From contig NZ_LMGT01000001.1 of assembly GCF_001427825.1 (NCBI RefSeq), forward strand, positions 310,001 to 374,000: a stretch of 64,000 bases of DNA, read 5' to 3'. The notes below the pieces were generated by a model. That model was given only the letters and a program-made list of their open reading frames with translations. It had not been told where the DNA came from and searched no databases. Below, one piece after another: positions 1-8,679 of the stretch. This DNA is from Brevundimonas sp. Root608. Its GTDB lineage: Bacteria; Pseudomonadota; Alphaproteobacteria; Caulobacterales; Caulobacteraceae. A program made the translations under genes and the position numbers. Numbering within the stretch: position 1 is the stretch's first letter; the number at the start of each line of letters is the position of its first letter.

Positions 1-2
1 TT

Positions 3-2423
3 GACGCGTTGGCGGCTATCCGCACCACGCTCACCTACTCGAAACAGGACGAACGGAACGGGCGGCCCAATCCGGCTCCCTTCCAGATCGATGGCGATGT
101 CTACGCCAACCTTGCCGGATATCGCGCGACGCTAACCTACTACTCGCAATTTCGAACGGCCGAAGCCGGTGGGGAAGTCCTTGCCCCCGCTCCCCTGAAC
201 CTGGCCGTACTCCAGGAAATGAAGACCCAGTTCCTTGAGCGATATCCCGACTTCCGAGAGCTCGGATTTCAAGCCAGGCACGGCGCCTATTGGGACGACG
301 AACGCGCCTACAAGGATGTCGTGCTGGATCGTGTGGAGCAGGCTCTGTCGTCTGCCGACGCCGATGAATCAGCAGGCGCCAGACTTCTGAAGCTGATGTG
401 GCAACCCCCCGCTAATTTCGTCGATTGGCGCGCGCTTGCCCACCTCGACAGCCTATCCCAAACGGACCGTCAGGCCGTCACCGATGCATTGGACGAGATG
501 TTGGCCGATTCAGGTGCGGCATCGGCCAGCGCGGCGCGATGCGCAAGTCGGATCCACCCCACGTTCACTGGAGGGGCGCTTCGAACCCTGGTGACGACAG
601 CGCAGGCGCTGACGCGTCCGCAGGATGCGATAGCGGTCAAGACACAGTATTTGCAGCGAGCCGCCAAGCGTCTGACGGGTCGGGGACCTTTCAAGTCGAA
701 CGTCATGACGGAGGTAGAGTACGGCGAGCTCCTGTCTCTGGTCCAAGGCGTATTCACCATCATGCGAGACGACTGGGGCTGGTCGCCGCGAGACTTCTGG
801 GACGTCCAGAGCTTCCTGTGGGTGACGACCGATGTCGCATCCAACGATACCGATCTAGAGAAGGCTGCAGCGCCGATGACATCCGAACCAGCCGCGGCGG
901 TCGCCCCAACCAATCTGATCCTTTATGGTCCGCCAGGGACGGGGAAGACGTGGACGACGGCCAGGCGCGCCGTCGAGCTGTGCGATGGCGATGCCCCCGA
1001 AACTCGGTCGGCGCTGATGGCTCGTTATCGCGAGCTCGTGGCGCGCAAGCGCATCGGCTTCGTCACCTTCCACCAGTCCTATGCCTATGAGGATTTTGTC
1101 GAGGGTTTGCGTCCCGAAACCGGTTCGGATGGTGAGGGCGCCGAAGGGGGCAGCACCGGCTTCTCACTGCGGTCTCAACCCGGCGTGTTCCGCAAGATCG
1201 CGGACCTGGCCCAAGCCAACCGAGGTCGGCCGCTTTCCGAGCCGACGTCCTACCGGGAGCGTCAGGTCTTCAAAATGTCGCTCGGTCGAAGCGGCCAGGA
1301 TGAGGGCGCGCGCATTTTTCGCGACGCGCTGGAAGGTGAGTACGTGGCGCTGGGATGGGGCGGCGATATTGACTGGTCCGACCCTAGGTTTGAGGCGTTT
1401 GACGCCGTCAAGGCGCGTTGGCGGCAGGACCATCCTGACGCTACCGGCCAAGATCCCAACGTCCAGCAGCTCTATGCCCTGCGCTCGTGGATGAAGGTTG
1501 GCGACCTGGTTGTAGTCTCCGACGGCAACAAGGCGTTTCGGGCGATCGGCGAGGTCACCGGGCGATACGAATACGTCGCCGGCGAACACTCGGACTACAA
1601 CCATCGGCGCTCGGTACGCTGGCTTTGGCACAGCGCTGAACCTCTGCCGCGCGAGCTGATCTACGGTCGCGGTTTCAGCCAGGTCTCTATTTATAATCTG
1701 GATTCCGAGCAGATCGCCTGGCCGGCTCTCGAGCAGATTATTGCAGGAGCCGGGGAGGCTGCAGCCGTGGGAGCCGCGCCCGAACCCTATGTCCTGATCA
1801 TCGACGAGATCAACCGGGCCAACATTTCGAAGGTCTTTGGCGAACTCATCACTTTGATCGAGCCAGACAAGCGGACCGGCTGCACCAACGCCCTTTCCGT
1901 CACGCTGCCGTACTCGGGCGAGACCTTCAGCGTGCCTGCCAACCTGCACATCATCGGCACCATGAACACCGCGGACCGTTCGATCGCCCTATTGGACACC
2001 GCTCTGCGGCGTCGGTTCGAGTTTGAAGAGCTCCTCCCCGATCCAGAATCTCTTGCTGAAGCGAGCGCACGGACGGGGATTGATCTGGTCAGCGTCCTGA
2101 AAGGCCTGAACAGCCGTATCGAATACCTCTTCGACCGCGACCACCAGATTGGTCACGCCTTCTTCATGCCCTGCCAGACGCCGGACGATGTGGCCCAAGT
2201 AATGCGCACACGCGTCATCCCCCTTCTGACGGAGTACTTCTACGAGAACTGGGAGAAGGTCCGCCAGGTCCTTGGTGAGGTTGAGGACGAAGGCGGCTTC
2301 GTCACCCGCACGCGGCTGAAACCGCCAGCGGGCGGTGATGCCTACGAGAGCGGGGAGGGCCGTTGGCGGTATGCAGTTCGATCGAAAATTGCATTGGCTG
2401 CTTACGATCAGCTGAAGCCTTGA
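3..2423 (+). CDS. mcrB: McrB-type AAA+ GTPase of a McrBC restriction system, 5' end cut by window
   Basis: This is the motor subunit of a type IV (modification-dependent) restriction enzyme. It hydrolyses nucleotide and drives cleavage by the McrC nuclease encoded next. Numbering from a TTG at position 9, a P-loop GPPGTGKT lies at residues 307-314, a Walker B/IDEINRAN block around 595-603, and the McrB signature GTMNTADRS at 650-658. The reading frame is open to the window edge, so the true start is probably upstream. Residues about 423-578, between Walker A and Walker B, hold an inserted domain with EVE/PUA-like features (MSLGR start, GDLVVVSDG, AIGEVTGRYEY), probably the modified-DNA reader. 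The N-terminal 300 residues are not recognised. It overlaps mcrC by 4 bp, so the two are co-translated. Confidence 0.88.
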   Translation, partial: DALAAIRTTLTYSKQDERNGRPNPAPFQIDGDVYANLAGYRATLTYYSQFRTAEAGGEVLAPAPLNLAVLQEMKTQFLERYPDFRELGFQARHGAYWDDERAYKDVVLDRVEQALSSADADESAGARLLKLMWQPPANFVDWRALAHLDSLSQTDRQAVTDALDEMLADSGAASASAARCASRIHPTFTGGALRTLVTTAQALTRPQDAIAVKTQYLQRAAKRLTGRGPFKSNVMTEVEYGELLSLVQGVFTIMRDDWGWSPRDFWDVQSFLWVTTDVASNDTDLEKAAAPMTSEPAAAVAPTNLILYGPPGTGKTWTTARRAVELCDGDAPETRSALMARYRELVARKRIGFVTFHQSYAYEDFVEGLRPETGSDGEGAEGGSTGFSLRSQPGVFRKIADLAQANRGRPLSEPTSYRERQVFKMSLGRSGQDEGARIFRDALEGEYVALGWGGDIDWSDPRFEAFDAVKARWRQDHPDATGQDPNVQQLYALRSWMKVGDLVVVSDGNKAFRAIGEVTGRYEYVAGEHSDYNHRRSVRWLWHSAEPLPRELIYGRGFSQVSIYNLDSEQIAWPALEQIIAGAGEAAAVGAAPEPYVLIIDEINRANISKVFGELITLIEPDKRTGCTNALSVTLPYSGETFSVPANLHIIGTMNTADRSIALLDTALRRRFEFEELLPDPESLAEASARTGIDLVSVLKGLNSRIEYLFDRDHQIGHAFFMPCQTPDDVAQVMRTRVIPLLTEYFYENWEKVRQVLGEVEDEGGFVTRTRLKPPAGGDAYESGEGRWRYAVRSKIALAAYDQLKP

Positions 2424-3721
2424 GCCGCCATACGCTCCGCGAATGGGAGTATCTCACCATCGGCGACGGTGCCGCCGGTGGTGAGATCACGCGCAAGGCA
2501 GCTGATCGGTTGGTGGCTGCCGCAAGGCAGTCTGAGCTGGGCGGCGCAGACGGTGAGACCATCCTGGTCAACGGGCACGCCCGGCTGCGCGCCCAGCAGA
2601 CGGTAGGGGTTCTGGTTACGCCTGACGCGACCTTGGAGATCCTGCCCAAGATCGACGGACTGGATGATGGCTCCACTCGCCAACGGCTCATCCACATGTT
2701 GGCGCGCGTGTTGGATCTCGACATCGCCAGTGGCGCTCTGACGCGGCTGGGTTGGCAGCACCACGACCTTCTGGAGGTTTTGATCCGGCTCTTCTGCGAT
2801 CAGCTCTTCACGGTGGTTCACCGCGGCCTGCCGCGGCGATACGTGCCCAAAGAGGATGATTTGCCGGCGCTTCGTGGCCGGCTGAATGTGCCGCGCCAGT
2901 TCACCGTTCTCGCAGCGAGTCCCCAGCGCCTCGCCTGCCGCTACGATGACCTTAGCGCTGATATCGCCCTCAATCAGATCATGAAGGCTGCGGTGACGCG
3001 GCTGCGCCGGATCGCCAAAGCCTCGGAAACCCAGCGTCGGTTGTCTGAGCTGGCGCTTGTGTTTGCGGACGTCAGCAGCGTCCCTGTTCGCAGCCTGCCG
3101 TGGAACGAGGTCATCCTTGATCGCACCAACGCGACTTGGGCGTCCTTGCTAGCCTTGGCGCGCCTCCTGCTCGGAGAAAAATTCCAGACTACGAGCCTGG
3201 GCGCAGGCGAAGGCTTCAGCCTGTTGTTTGAAATGAACACCCTGTTTGAGGAGTTCATTGGTCGGAGTCTTCAACGGGCTCTGGCAGGCAGCGGTTTGAC
3301 GGTTCGGCTTCAGGGCCCGCGAGACCATGCTCTGCTGTCCGACGACAACGCCTTACGGTTCGCGACCAAGCCTGACATCGTAATCTCTGATGGAAATCGG
3401 GTCCGGCTAATCATTGATACCAAGTGGAAGCGGCTGACCGGCCCGGTCGAAGACCAGAAGCGCGGCGTCGGCCAGGCCGACGTCTATCAGATGATGGCAT
3501 ATGCGCATGTCTATGGCTGTGACCGACTGATGCTGCTCTACCCGCATCATGAGAAGGCAGGCAGTCTCGAGGGGCGACAGACAGGGCACCTAATCAGGGG
3601 GACCGATGATGCCCGCCTTGCGATCGCAACGGTTGGCTTGGCCGATTTTGCCGGCTTGGATGAGCGGCTGAGGTCTCTGGTGAGTTCGGGAGTCCAGCCG
3701 TCTCTCGCCTACGCAAACTGA
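2420..3721 (+). CDS. mcrC: McrC-type nuclease subunit of the McrBC system
   Basis: Nuclease partner of McrB. The C-terminal half carries a PD-(D/E)xK core: KPDIV with D319, then IIDTKWK with D333 and K335 (433-residue numbering), followed by the QMMAYAHVYG helix typical of McrC. The N-terminal half (REWEYLTIGDG onward) is the McrC domain that contacts the McrB ring. I chose the TTG at 2420, whose bases overlap the mcrB stop codon, because the family sequence begins there; an in-frame ATG-like start at 2363 would add 19 residues of poor similarity inside mcrB. No strong Shine-Dalgarno is visible, consistent with translational coupling. Confidence 0.85.
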   Translation: MSRHTLREWEYLTIGDGAAGGEITRKAADRLVAAARQSELGGADGETILVNGHARLRAQQTVGVLVTPDATLEILPKIDGLDDGSTRQRLIHMLARVLDLDIASGALTRLGWQHHDLLEVLIRLFCDQLFTVVHRGLPRRYVPKEDDLPALRGRLNVPRQFTVLAASPQRLACRYDDLSADIALNQIMKAAVTRLRRIAKASETQRRLSELALVFADVSSVPVRSLPWNEVILDRTNATWASLLALARLLLGEKFQTTSLGAGEGFSLLFEMNTLFEEFIGRSLQRALAGSGLTVRLQGPRDHALLSDDNALRFATKPDIVISDGNRVRLIIDTKWKRLTGPVEDQKRGVGQADVYQMMAYAHVYGCDRLMLLYPHHEKAGSLEGRQTGHLIRGTDDARLAIATVGLADFAGLDERLRSLVSSGVQPSLAYAN

Positions 3722-3765
3722 GATCAAGTATCTGTAATGTTTATGTTTTGGAGTATCGATTAATC

Positions 3766-4074
3766 ATGGAAACCGCACGGATCATCCTGACCGCAGGTAA
3801 CGTTCGCAATCACCACTTCTACCTCCGCGGATGTTCACAGATCATTCCGGAAGGTGGCTTGGGCGGCAAGAACAAGGCCGACCTCGGCGTCCCCTTCACC
3901 GTCAGGTTTGAGCCCGGACCCACAGTCTTGACAGACGTTGACGCGGCCAAAATGATCTTGCGGGATCGGAAAGCAACGCGCGCGTTCTTCGAGGGTGCGG
4001 CGGCCCGGGAAGGCGACGTGGTCGTCTTGGATCGGTTAGGAGACCGTGAGATTTCGGTACGATTGGAGAAATAG
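3766..4074 (+). CDS. Small protein of unknown function next to mcrBC
   Basis: A 102-residue protein 44 bp downstream of mcrC, on the same strand. I do not recognise the family by name. It is a compact alpha/beta-looking protein with a conserved-looking start (RIILTAGNVRNHHFYLRG), a central IPEGGLGG turn, a TDVDAAKMILRDR segment and a GDVVVLDRLGD strand pair near the end. No membrane segment, signal peptide or catalytic motif is apparent. The feel is of a small beta-rich nucleic-acid-binding module such as a B3- or EVE-like fold, but that is a guess. The ATG at 3766 is preceded by GGAG at about 12 bp; a TTG at 3748 is an alternative. The upstream 45 bp are AT-rich, so it may have its own promoter. 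Confidence 0.65.
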   Translation: METARIILTAGNVRNHHFYLRGCSQIIPEGGLGGKNKADLGVPFTVRFEPGPTVLTDVDAAKMILRDRKATRAFFEGAAAREGDVVVLDRLGDREISVRLEK

Positions 4075-4325
4075 TGTCCAGCGATCTGTTTTTGCAGGTG
4101 AGCAGTGGATAGACGAAGGCAGCGGGGCTGTGTTTTTAGGCAGGTCGCTCGTGTACGACTTGGCTGAGACGCCCGTCATTCTCGCCGATAATCCGGAGAT
4201 CCATAAGATCAGTGAGGGAGGATTGAGCTGCTGATTTGATGATCCTCACGCAGTTCGATTGGAATGGTTAGCGCTGCCGCGCCGTCACGGAGAGGGACCA
4301 GATACTGACCGAGTCTTCAGACGCC
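4075..4325. other. Intergenic gap within island, no gene recognised
   Basis: About 250 bp between two unrecognised genes. Short open frames here (for example 4046-4234) have no family features and no ribosome binding site. Nothing resembling an RNA gene or repeat was seen. It presumably contains the promoter of the following gene. Confidence 0.5.
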
Positions 4326-6038
4326 GTGCGAGCCTTCTTCTCTGCCTTGGACAGACAGGAGGCGAAATTTGTGCCGGTGCTCAGGAAGGACCGACTTGGC
4401 CTCTACCTGAGGGCCACGGTCAACGAGCTGGATCTGGCCGAATACGTACGGAGGACACGCGCCAATCGCACGGACGAGGACAGTGAGCAGTTCTACATCA
4501 TGCACTTGGGGGCCACGAGGCTCGTAAAGCTGGCGCTGGAGGCTCGTCCGGGTTTCGATGTTCCCACGCTCACCTATCGCAGGGACAGCAGGATCGCGCG
4601 GCCTGTGCTTCAAATCGTATCCGGAATGGGCATGATCGAGCATGGCCGACGGGTCGCGCAGACGGCCATGGCCGGCACGGGCGAGATCGAACATGTCGGC
4701 AGCAAAGAGTTCATGATCACGCTGCCCGCCAAGCTGTTTGACGACCAGTACTACGAACGATCAATCGCTGAGCACTACACCAGCGCCCACACGAGGATGG
4801 TCGAGGAAGCCCTTCATGGAGAGGCGTTCTCAAGCGCGCGCGAGGAGGTCGACCGACTGCTCGATGAACTTGTTTATCCGTTCAAGACCCACTTCATCGG
4901 TTACGGTGGAGACCCGCTGCTAGATGAGTACTTCTACGCGCTAGCCTTTCAGCGTGTTGCTCTCGAGGATGGGTACGACACCTTCAACTACGCGGTCGAG
5001 TTCGGCGGGGTCAGTTTCCAGAAATTCATTCTCGCGATCACGTTCCTGCAGTCACTGTCGCTGCGTCACGAGAGGTTTGCAGAAGCCCTGTGCGCCAAGG
5101 ACAGCAAGGTGCGCATTGAGAACGTCCTCACGATCTCAGCTGACCCCGCCGCCTTTGTCGATACGATCCGAGAGGCGCTTTCACACTTTGGAGCGCAACT
5201 CGAAGAGTTCGGGGGAATCACCACGGAGGACGCTGAAACCATCTTCCGTGTGCTCTCGGTTGGTCGGGAAAATACTGCGCTTCTGGACCGGCCTGGGTGC
5301 TCCCTGCCGCCACTGATCAGAACGTCGGAAGGGGGGGTGATCAGATGTCAGACCGGATCCCTGAATCGCCCAGTGCTCTTCCTGCTGGACTCCCTTCGGT
5401 TTCATTTTCCGACAGACTACGACAGGAACCAGGCACGGCGCGAACAGTCGATGCAGGCAGCCATGCGGCGCGTCCTCGACGAGCTAGGACAAGACTTCAC
5501 ATACCTAGAAAACGTCAAGCTACGCCTCGGGGGAAGGCTGATCACCGATGTGGACCTTGTCGCGATCGACGGAGCCTCCGGGCAGATGATTCTCGTCCAG
5601 CTGAAGCACCAAGATCCGTTCGGGATGGACATCGCGACGCGCGAGAGCCGGTCAAGGCGTCTGAAGCAGCAGTCGCAGGCATGGCTTACCGCCACCTCGC
5701 AATGGATGGCCGAGGTCGGCGATCGTGGCCTCCGCTCGGCCTTCCGGCTTGAGAAGACTGTGCCCGATCCCACGATCTATCGGATGATCGTCGCCCGTCA
5801 CTTCAGCTATCCCCTTCGCGGACTTCCCGACCAGCAGGATGTTGCGTTCGGAAACTGGCTGCAATTCTACAATGCCGTCGAGCTCGTCAGGATAAGAAAC
5901 GAGGGAACATCTCTCGCCCGCGTCTTCGACACGCTGCAGGCCAGCCAAGAGCCCGGTGGGAGGCAGGAGCACCATAACGAGCCGCCAAGCGAGTGGGTGA
6001 TCGATGATCTGAAGTTTACGATCCGCCAAGCGAGCTGA
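4326..6038 (+). CDS. Unrecognised 570-residue protein with a possible PD-(D/E)xK-like nuclease core
   Basis: Family not recognised. The first 370 residues look mostly helical without membrane segments. The C-terminal part has a pattern reminiscent of restriction-nuclease folds: a strand with D408 and D410 (LITDVDLVAID) followed by a hydrophobic strand ending Q425-L-K427 (MILVQLKHQ), then a basic helix rich in R and Q (RESRSRRLKQQSQAW). This would be a D...Q-x-K variant of the D...(D/E)-x-K catalytic triad, seen in some nucleases but also compatible with an inactive fold. The GTG start is chosen for length; the frame is open back to 4272 with no better start. Location between mcrBC and a type I RM operon suggests a defence role, which is inference only. 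Confidence 0.6.
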   Translation: MRAFFSALDRQEAKFVPVLRKDRLGLYLRATVNELDLAEYVRRTRANRTDEDSEQFYIMHLGATRLVKLALEARPGFDVPTLTYRRDSRIARPVLQIVSGMGMIEHGRRVAQTAMAGTGEIEHVGSKEFMITLPAKLFDDQYYERSIAEHYTSAHTRMVEEALHGEAFSSAREEVDRLLDELVYPFKTHFIGYGGDPLLDEYFYALAFQRVALEDGYDTFNYAVEFGGVSFQKFILAITFLQSLSLRHERFAEALCAKDSKVRIENVLTISADPAAFVDTIREALSHFGAQLEEFGGITTEDAETIFRVLSVGRENTALLDRPGCSLPPLIRTSEGGVIRCQTGSLNRPVLFLLDSLRFHFPTDYDRNQARREQSMQAAMRRVLDELGQDFTYLENVKLRLGGRLITDVDLVAIDGASGQMILVQLKHQDPFGMDIATRESRSRRLKQQSQAWLTATSQWMAEVGDRGLRSAFRLEKTVPDPTIYRMIVARHFSYPLRGLPDQQDVAFGNWLQFYNAVELVRIRNEGTSLARVFDTLQASQEPGGRQEHHNEPPSEWVIDDLKFTIRQAS

Positions 6039-6293
6039 TCAGCTGTAAACGCGCCGCCCCACCGGAGATGACCTTCCCTCCTTCCGGTACCTGACCATGC
6101 GCCTAGTCTCTAGGTTTGCGATCAGCAAGGCCGGGGTGCGCGTGGAGGCGGTCTTAATTGATAGTGGGTGCCGTCGCCTGTCTGGAGAGACGGGTGTCCA
6201 ATCGAGTTCTGGAATAGTCTCGATTTTCGGATAGGTTAAGCGAAAGCGAGACCATTCTGGAGGTTTGGGATTGAGAGATCGGGGCGGGCTTCA
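6039..6293. other. Intergenic region upstream of the type I RM operon
   Basis: About 255 bp separating the 570-residue gene from hsdR. It probably carries the hsd promoter. The only structure noticed is an inverted repeat at 6200-6225, listed separately. Confidence 0.5.
6200..6225. promoter_or_regulatory. Inverted repeat upstream of hsdR, possible operator
   Basis: AATCGAG, 12 bp spacer, CTCGATT: perfect 7-bp arms, centred about 80 bp before the hsdR start. Size and position suit a dimeric regulator. No regulator gene is linked in the operon, so function is speculative. Confidence 0.3.
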
Positions 6294-8660
6294 GTGAGCA
6301 ATGAAGCAGACACTTGCCGCAAGTTCATTGTACCCAGGCTCCAGACCGCTGGGTGGGACACCGCCCCTTGCGCCATCAATGAGCAGCGTAGCTTTACGGA
6401 CGGTCGTGTTCTGTTCGTGGGCGGCGTAGCGAAACGAGGCAAGCGGAAGCGCGCCGACTACATCCTTCGCTATCGACCGGACTACCCGATCGCCGTTGTC
6501 GAAGCGAAAGCCGAATATCAGTCAGCCCAGGACGGCGTGCAGCAAGCGCGCGATTATGCCGAAGTGCTGGGGCTACGTTTCGCCTACGCGAGCAATGGGC
6601 GAGAGATTATTGAAATTGACCTTGTGGCCGGCGTCGAGGTCGGGCGGGAGGACTTCCCCACTCCGGCCGAACTATGGCAGCGCCACCGCGAAGCGCTTGG
6701 TCTCCCTAACGCCGAAACCGAAACCAAGCTGCTGACGTCCGGTTATCCCGATGCCGAACGACCACTGCGCTACTATCAAGAAATCGCCGTCAATCGCGCG
6801 CTGGAGGCCATATTGGCTGGTCGGCAACGCGCGCTGCTCAACCTTTGCACAGGTGCGGGCAAGACGGCGGTCGCATTCCAACTGTCTTGGCGGCTGTGGG
6901 CTGCTGGCTGGAACAAGCGGGGCGACCACCGGAAGCCAAAGATACTGTTTCTCGCCGACCGCAACATCTTGGTGGATGACCCGAAGGACAAGACCTTCGC
7001 GCCTTTCGGCGACGCCCGTTGGAAGATTGGGGCGGGACAGGCGATCCATAGTCGGGACATCTACTTCTCGACTTATCAGGCGATCGCCGAAGATGAACGC
7101 CGTGCTGGGCTTTACCGTGAATACACCCGCGACTTCTTCGACCTGATCATTATCGACGAATGCCACCGAGGCAGTTCGCGCGCGGATGGCTCTTGGCGCG
7201 AAATCCTCGAGTGGTTCGAGCCGGCCTACCAACTCGGCATGACCGCCACGCCTCTCCGTGAGGAGAGCCGGGACACCTACGCATACTTCGGGGAGGCGCT
7301 CTACACGTACTCACTTGCCCAAGGCATTGCTGATGGGTTCTTGGCGCCCTACCGCGTGCACCGCATCGTCACAGACCTTGATGCGGCCGGCTGGCGTCCG
7401 ACCGCTGGGGAACTGGATCGCTACGGCCGCGCCGTCCCCGACGAGGAGTATCAAACCAAGGATTTCGAGCGCGTTGTGGCGCTACGAGCGCGAACCGACG
7501 CCATCGCGCGTCATCTGACCGACTTCCTGAAGAATACCGACCGCTTCGCCAAGACGATTATCTTCTGCGTCGACCAGGATCACGCCAGCGAAATGCGTCA
7601 AGCGTTGGTGAACCTGAACTCAGATTTGGTGGCGCGCTATCCCGACTATGTCGCGCGCGTCACTGCCGACGAAGGCGACATCGGTAAAGGAAAGTTGTCC
7701 CGTTTCCAGGACCTAGAAGCGGAGACGCCGGTGATCCTGACTACCTCTCAACTGCTCACGACCGGTGTCGATGCGCCGACGTGCAAGAACGTGGTTTTGG
7801 CGCGCGTAGTCGGATCGATGGCCGAGTTCAAACAGATCATTGGACGAGGCACCCGTCTGCGCGAGGACTACGGCAAGCTGTGGTTCAACATCATCGACTA
7901 CACCGGGACCGCTACCGAGAAGTTCGCCGACCCCGCCTTCGATGGCGATCCGGTCGCGGAGGTGCGAATCGAGATCGACCCGAGTGGCGAAGTCGTAACG
8001 TCAGAGACCGAGGACCATGAACAGGCGGAGGAGCAGGAAGAGGCGAACGGGCCGACTGAACTGCCGCCTGATGATAACGACGTTCTCCCGCGCAAACTCT
8101 ACATCGACGGTGGCCAGGTCGAGGTGGTGGCGCACTTGGTCTATGATCTCGACACCGAGGGTAAACGGCTCACCTGCCGCAGGCTGACAGACTGGACGGG
8201 CGAGAAAGTTCGCACTCTGTTCGCCACGCCGGCCGCGTTCCGTGCGGAATGGGCGCTGCCCGATAAGCGCGCTTCCGTTATCGAGGCGCTGGCCGATCGT
8301 GGGATTGACCTCCATGCCCTCCAGGCGGACGCTGAACGGCCGGACGATGACCCCTTCGATCTCCTCTGTCATCTGGCCTGGAATGCGCCGCTCCTAACGC
8401 GGGCAGAGCGAGCACAGCGGCTGCGAGTCGCGAAGTCGGACCTGTTCACCCGCTACGGGGAGGACGCGCGCGCCGTGCTGGACGCGCTCCTCGACAAATA
8501 CGCTGGCAGCGGTCCGGACCAGCTTGCCTTACCGCAGGCGCTCAAGGTCCAGCCCGTATCCGATTTTGGCAACCCGAGCGAGATCGCGCGTCGCTTTGGT
8601 GGGCCGCAGGCGATGCGTAAGGCGGTGGCGGAGTTGACCCAAGCGCTCTATGCCGCCTGA
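6294..8660 (+). CDS. hsdR: Type I restriction enzyme R subunit (HsdR, EcoEI-like size class)
   Basis: The ATP-dependent translocase and nuclease subunit of a type I RM complex. The N-terminal nuclease domain shows D55 (RADYILRY) and E70-A-K72 (VVEAKAEY). The helicase motor follows: Walker A TGAGKT at residues 186-191, DECH box at 288-291, GMTATP, and GRGTRLR (motif VI). A C-terminal helical region, beginning around residue 600, should bind the methylase core. At 788 residues it matches the shorter EcoEI-type subunits rather than the about 1,170-residue EcoKI-type. The start is GTG at 6294. All catalytic motifs are intact, so it appears functional. hsdM follows after 19 bp. Confidence 0.93.
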   Translation: MSNEADTCRKFIVPRLQTAGWDTAPCAINEQRSFTDGRVLFVGGVAKRGKRKRADYILRYRPDYPIAVVEAKAEYQSAQDGVQQARDYAEVLGLRFAYASNGREIIEIDLVAGVEVGREDFPTPAELWQRHREALGLPNAETETKLLTSGYPDAERPLRYYQEIAVNRALEAILAGRQRALLNLCTGAGKTAVAFQLSWRLWAAGWNKRGDHRKPKILFLADRNILVDDPKDKTFAPFGDARWKIGAGQAIHSRDIYFSTYQAIAEDERRAGLYREYTRDFFDLIIIDECHRGSSRADGSWREILEWFEPAYQLGMTATPLREESRDTYAYFGEALYTYSLAQGIADGFLAPYRVHRIVTDLDAAGWRPTAGELDRYGRAVPDEEYQTKDFERVVALRARTDAIARHLTDFLKNTDRFAKTIIFCVDQDHASEMRQALVNLNSDLVARYPDYVARVTADEGDIGKGKLSRFQDLEAETPVILTTSQLLTTGVDAPTCKNVVLARVVGSMAEFKQIIGRGTRLREDYGKLWFNIIDYTGTATEKFADPAFDGDPVAEVRIEIDPSGEVVTSETEDHEQAEEQEEANGPTELPPDDNDVLPRKLYIDGGQVEVVAHLVYDLDTEGKRLTCRRLTDWTGEKVRTLFATPAAFRAEWALPDKRASVIEALADRGIDLHALQADAERPDDDPFDLLCHLAWNAPLLTRAERAQRLRVAKSDLFTRYGEDARAVLDALLDKYAGSGPDQLALPQALKVQPVSDFGNPSEIARRFGGPQAMRKAVAELTQALYAA

Positions 8661-8679
8661 CCGCCGACTAGGGAATCAC

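Noticed and set aside
4046..4234. 62-residue open frame after the 102-residue gene
   Set aside because: Overlaps the preceding gene out of frame, with no ribosome site and no family features.
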